The notes beneath the pieces were generated by a model, which was not told where the DNA came from, made no database searches, and saw nothing but the letters and a program-made list of their open reading frames with translations. From NCBI GenBank assembly GCA_002708345.1, contig PANG01000042.1, positions 1 through 9,247 on the forward strand: a stretch of DNA of 9,247 nt, read 5' to 3'. Position 1 is the stretch's first letter, and each line of letters starts with the position of its first letter. Position numbers and translations under genes: made by a program. The stretch comes from Planctomycetaceae bacterium. GTDB taxonomy: Bacteria; Planctomycetota; Planctomycetia; Pirellulales; Pirellulaceae. Shown here piece by piece: positions 7,257 to 9,247 of the stretch.

Positions 7257-7285
7257 ATATTCTTCGGGCAAGCACCAGCTGTCAA
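7257..7285 (-). promoter_or_regulatory. Candidate sigma-70-type promoter of the esterase gene
   Basis: On the minus strand TTGACA (7285-7280), a perfect -35 box, is followed after 17 bases by GAATAT (7262-7257), which matches the -10 consensus at three of six positions. It lies directly downstream of the terminator of the preceding gene, where a promoter would be expected. The weak -10 keeps confidence low. Confidence 0.35.
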
Positions 7286-7290
7286 AGGGG

Positions 7291-7340
7291 AAAAAGAAAA
7301 CTGCCCCGGGCCTTTCCTGGGAGAAGGAGACCCGGGGCAG
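7291..7340 (-). terminator. Strong intrinsic terminator after the 229-residue protein gene
   Basis: CTGCCCCGGG (7340-7331 on the minus strand) pairs perfectly over ten bases with CCCGGGGCAG (7310-7301). Inside the 20-base loop AAGG and CCTT can also pair. The stem is followed by TTTTCTTTTT (7300-7291). It starts 27 bases after the stop at 7368 and has the right polarity, so it should end the transcript of the unrecognised exported protein and separate it from the esterase gene. Confidence 0.88.
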
Positions 7341-7367
7341 TTCCTGGCATGCCGGATGTGTAACAGG

Positions 7368-8057
7368 TCAGCGAGAGAGTACCGTGATCACATCGGCATG
7401 GTTGCCGGTAAACTCGACATGCACCCAGTCCCCCACGTGGAGGCGCGAGGGTCGACCATGCTCATTCTCGATCGTCGTCCTGCGATCGATCGTGAGAGTC
7501 TTAAATCGTCCGTCCCGGGTGACGACCTGGATCTTGTTGCCTCCCTTTCGGGATACCTTCCCGGTGATCTCACCAGAGATTGGGTCTGGGCGGATATCGT
7601 CAGGGCGGTCAGGATCGATATGGCCGTTTCGCACGATGACGCCGGTGCGATCAAAAACCAGTTCTCCACCGCGGGGATCAGCGACCATCACCAGGCTGTA
7701 ACGGCCCGATTCAAGGTGCCGGGGGACCAGTGGTCGAAGGTGCATGAATTCCACTCGCGGACCATCCAGTTCCACGTAACCAGTACCGATCTGGACCCGG
7801 AAGTCCTCCTGTGCGAGGTAAATGTCCACATGCACCTGGGCAATATGGCGGCAGCCGTTCTGCAGTCCGACCGCCATCACGAAACGTTCTCCGGCAATCA
7901 GTACATCGGGGTTCCGAACGATTGCCGCCCGAAGGCAGTCATCGTCCGGTCGGTCCGTTGGCCGGACCTGTGGCCTCTGTGCCGAGGTCTGCGCTAATAG
8001 CGGCGTCGCCATGATGCCAAGAAACATTGCAATGATTGTGAATACTCTTCGTTCCAT
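7368..8057 (-). CDS. Unrecognised exported two-domain protein (CARDB-like plus DUF5666-like)
   Basis: I do not recognise this 229-residue protein as a named family. It has a Sec signal peptide (about residues 1-22, FTIIAMFLGIMATPLLA) and then a Pro/Arg/Asp-rich linker. Residues about 41-145 look like an immunoglobulin-type beta domain of CARDB style: NPDVLIAGERFVMAVGLQN, an IYLAQED strand and a late GRYSLVMVAD strand. C41 and C69 could form a disulphide. A second acidic linker (HIDPDRPDDIRPDP, 146-159) leads to residues 160-227, which resemble the small DUF5666 beta domain (GKVSRKGGNKIQVVT, TTIEN, LHVGDWVHVEF). Both domain assignments are by eye. A binding or structural role outside the cytoplasm is likely, and no catalytic motif is seen. 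AAGGAG eight bases before the ATG fixes the start. The gene has its own terminator and a sigma-54-type promoter upstream. Confidence 0.87.
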   Translation of the reverse strand: MERRVFTIIAMFLGIMATPLLAQTSAQRPQVRPTDRPDDDCLRAAIVRNPDVLIAGERFVMAVGLQNGCRHIAQVHVDIYLAQEDFRVQIGTGYVELDGPRVEFMHLRPLVPRHLESGRYSLVMVADPRGGELVFDRTGVIVRNGHIDPDRPDDIRPDPISGEITGKVSRKGGNKIQVVTRDGRFKTLTIDRRTTIENEHGRPSRLHVGDWVHVEFTGNHADVITVLSR

Positions 8058-8065
8058 TTTCTCTT

Positions 8066-8071
8066 CTCCTT
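8066..8071 (-). promoter_or_regulatory. Ribosome binding site of the 229-residue protein gene
   Basis: AAGGAG on the minus strand, eight bases before the ATG at 8057. It is a near-ideal site and confirms that this unrecognised frame is a real gene. Confidence 0.85.
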
Positions 8072-8138
8072 AAATTCTGGCGGAAGACACAATCGTCCCT
8101 TCCTTGGGATGTGGTTTCTGTTGGTAGACAGGGACTAA

Positions 8139-8155
8139 AGCAACTGCCGTGCCAA
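8139..8155 (-). promoter_or_regulatory. Sigma-54 (RpoN) -24/-12 promoter
   Basis: The minus strand reads TTGGCACGGCAGTTGCT from 8155 to 8139. This matches the sigma-54 consensus YTGGCACGRNNNTTGCW at every defined position, with the -24 GG (8153-8152) and -12 GC (8141-8140) ten bases apart. A transcript would start near 8128, giving a leader of about 70 bases before the ATG at 8057 that includes the good ribosome binding site. The position and direction suit the unrecognised exported protein. Activity would need RpoN and an enhancer-binding protein, neither of which is visible in the window. Confidence 0.7.
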
Positions 8156-8196
8156 AAGTGTCAGGCAAAGGAAAAGAGAGCCGACGTGAAGCCGAT

Positions 8197-8225
8197 AAAA
8201 AAACGCTTTGAAGATCTTACAAGCG
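8197..8225 (-). terminator. Probable intrinsic terminator of the carbon-nitrogen hydrolase gene
   Basis: On the minus strand CGCTT (8225-8221) and AAGCG (8208-8204) form the base of a hairpin that can continue with G-C and A-T pairs around a GATC loop, with one bulge on each side. Seven T residues follow (8203-8197). It lies about 110 bases after the stop at 8333 and ahead of the sigma-54 promoter, so it could separate the two genes. The stem is imperfect. Confidence 0.5.
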
Positions 8226-8283
8226 GCGAAGCTCGTGAGAAAAGAAATCGCCTGCTGCATTTTGCCGAAGCGAAATGAGACAG

Positions 8284-8301
8284 TGTGCAATAACGGTGCA
8301 C
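8284..8301. promoter_or_regulatory. Dyad resembling an NtrC-type enhancer site
   Basis: GTGCAATAACGGTGCAC (8285-8301) is a dyad with perfect five-base arms (GTGCA/TGCAC) around seven bases. The 17 bases from 8284 match the classical NtrC site form (TGCAC-N7-GTGCA) at about 12 positions as I recall it, with the right half complete. It would lie about 155-170 bases upstream of the predicted sigma-54 start, a usual distance for an enhancer-binding protein. Only one site is seen, and it could be a chance dyad or RNA structure after the preceding gene. Confidence 0.3.
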
Positions 8302-8332
8302 CCCGATCGCCGGTGAATGAGGAGAGAGGCGA

Positions 8333-9247
8333 CTATTTCTGCTGCCGGTCGCGTTTTCGTGCTTCGGCTGGCAAAACCGGTCGATGCCTGGAAATCTGGG
8401 CTCGAAAGTCGCCCAGGCTTTGCCAGAGCAGCGGTTTCCCCAGGTCGACCTCGGCAATTGCCACAGTTCCCCACTCGGTTGACTGGGCAAGTGGTTTTCC
8501 ATCGTGGCCATAAACAGCCGAGATCATCCAGTTGGAGGAGACGTCGGTATAGGTGCTGCTGATCACGTAAACATGGTTCTCGCAGGCCCGTGCAGCGCCG
8601 AGCATGGGATTGCATCCCCAGACCGGCCAGGCAATCACCTCGGCACCCTTGTTGCTCAGTTCCCGCGCCACCTCGGGAAAAAACCCGTCGTAACAGATCA
8701 TCATTCCCACCTTGCCGAAGCGAGTCTGGAAGACAGGGAACTCGGTCCCGGGCGTGATGCCCCCCTCGATCTCTCCTCGGGGCAGTGTCACCTTGCGGTA
8801 TTTTCCTACTACCTTCCCGTCCGGGCCAATCAGCACCGAGACGTTGTAGACCAGGTGCCTGTCACGCTCCAGCAGACCAGCCACGATATAAAGATCATGT
8901 TCTTTTGCCAGGCTGCCAAAGTAACGGGTGGAGGGCCCTGGGATCGACTCGGCGCACTGGGCATACGTTTTGCCACTGCCAAAAAAAGTGAGTGATTCGG
9001 GCAGCACCACCAGGTCAGCTTTCTGCTTGCCCGCCTCGGCAATCATCGGCTTGAAAAGCTGGCACTTCTCGGCGGCAGTGGTCCCCTGCTGGGGCCGATA
9101 ATGAACTGTTGCCAGGCGGACCGTGCGTGGCTTGGGCGGATCGACCGCCTGGAGTTTTACCGCGGACCATTCCACTCGCCCGGCCGGGGCCCAGCGGTAG
9201 GAAAGTTCCACGATCGCCCGTTGGGCATCGGAGGGGACGTGGTAAAG
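8333..9247 (-). CDS. Carbon-nitrogen hydrolase (nitrilase superfamily), 5' end cut by window edge
   Basis: The frame is open from the window edge at 9247 to a TAG at 8333 and shows 304 residues. A GTG at 9211 is not the true start, because coding sequence continues in front of it. Counting from the first visible codon, residues about 44-290 form a complete nitrilase-superfamily domain with the Glu-Lys-Cys triad: E84 in LVVLPES, K152 in GKYRKVTLP and C185 in MMICYDGFFPE. An accessory Glu follows the Lys in LPRGEIEGG. These enzymes hydrolyse amide or nitrile carbon-nitrogen bonds; the substrate is not readable from sequence. Residues 1-40 (with AQRAIVELSYRWAP and GRVEWSAVKLQAV) look like the last strands of a beta-sandwich domain, so this is probably a fusion with an N-terminal module lost beyond the edge. 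Whether it is exported cannot be seen. A likely terminator follows at 8225-8197. Confidence 0.92.
   Translation of the reverse strand, partial: LYHVPSDAQRAIVELSYRWAPAGRVEWSAVKLQAVDPPKPRTVRLATVHYRPQQGTTAAEKCQLFKPMIAEAGKQKADLVVLPESLTFFGSGKTYAQCAESIPGPSTRYFGSLAKEHDLYIVAGLLERDRHLVYNVSVLIGPDGKVVGKYRKVTLPRGEIEGGITPGTEFPVFQTRFGKVGMMICYDGFFPEVARELSNKGAEVIAWPVWGCNPMLGAARACENHVYVISSTYTDVSSNWMISAVYGHDGKPLAQSTEWGTVAIAEVDLGKPLLWQSLGDFRAQISRHRPVLPAEARKRDRQQK

Noticed and set aside
8132..8257. A 41-codon minus-strand open frame with a hydrophobic product in the gap before the 229-residue protein gene.
   Set aside because: It has no ribosome binding site. It reads through the likely terminator T-run (as Phe codons) and ends inside the sigma-54 promoter element, so composition explains it better than coding.
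8161..8511. A 116-codon minus-strand open frame overlapping the carbon-nitrogen hydrolase gene end.
   Set aside because: Much of it is out of frame with the clearly conserved hydrolase domain, and its tail runs through the terminator region; no domain or start signal supports it.
1..9247. Mobile elements, phage genes, CRISPR arrays, tRNA genes and toxin-antitoxin pairs.
   Set aside because: No transposase, integrase, terminal repeats, regular spacer repeats, tRNA-like folds or small paired genes were seen on either strand.

Overview
The window looks like a piece of a Planctomycetota chromosome, probably from the Pirellulales, although the rank is a guess. The main evidence is a set of families that are massively expanded in that phylum and rare elsewhere: a planctomycete-type cytochrome with DUF1549 and DUF1553 domains, and two DUF1501 proteins with twin-arginine signals. 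The DNA is fairly GC-rich, coding is dense, and almost every product carries an export signal. There are no tRNA or rRNA genes, insertion sequences, CRISPR arrays or phage genes.

Left part, 1-5934, minus strand. Four genes read in one direction with gaps of 13, 26 and 67 bases and no visible terminator between them. In transcription order they are DUF1501 protein A, DUF1501 protein B, a six-bladed TolB-like propeller protein, and a large exported cytochrome-like DUF1549/DUF1553 protein whose 3' end runs off the window at base 1. This looks like one operon for a cell-envelope or periplasmic system whose substrate is unknown.

Middle, 5935-7184. A divergent promoter region separates the operon from a small plus-strand monooxygenase-fold protein that resembles LsrG. 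Five bases after its stop it meets the end of a minus-strand exported SGNH/GDSL esterase.

Right part, 7185-9247. Two further minus-strand genes encode an unrecognised exported two-domain protein and a carbon-nitrogen hydrolase of the nitrilase superfamily, the latter cut at its 5' end by the window edge. Both are followed by intrinsic-terminator-like hairpins, so the three minus-strand genes here are probably separate transcription units. The unrecognised protein has an apparently perfect sigma-54 (-24/-12) promoter upstream, and an NtrC-site-like dyad lies at a suitable enhancer distance. The esterase gene has a terminator-like hairpin in its leader, between a possible promoter and its ribosome binding site.

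The most unusual things here are regulatory (the sigma-54 promoter and the leader hairpin) and organisational (paired DUF1501 paralogues with a propeller protein and a cytochrome). Nothing in the sequence proves a new biochemical system.
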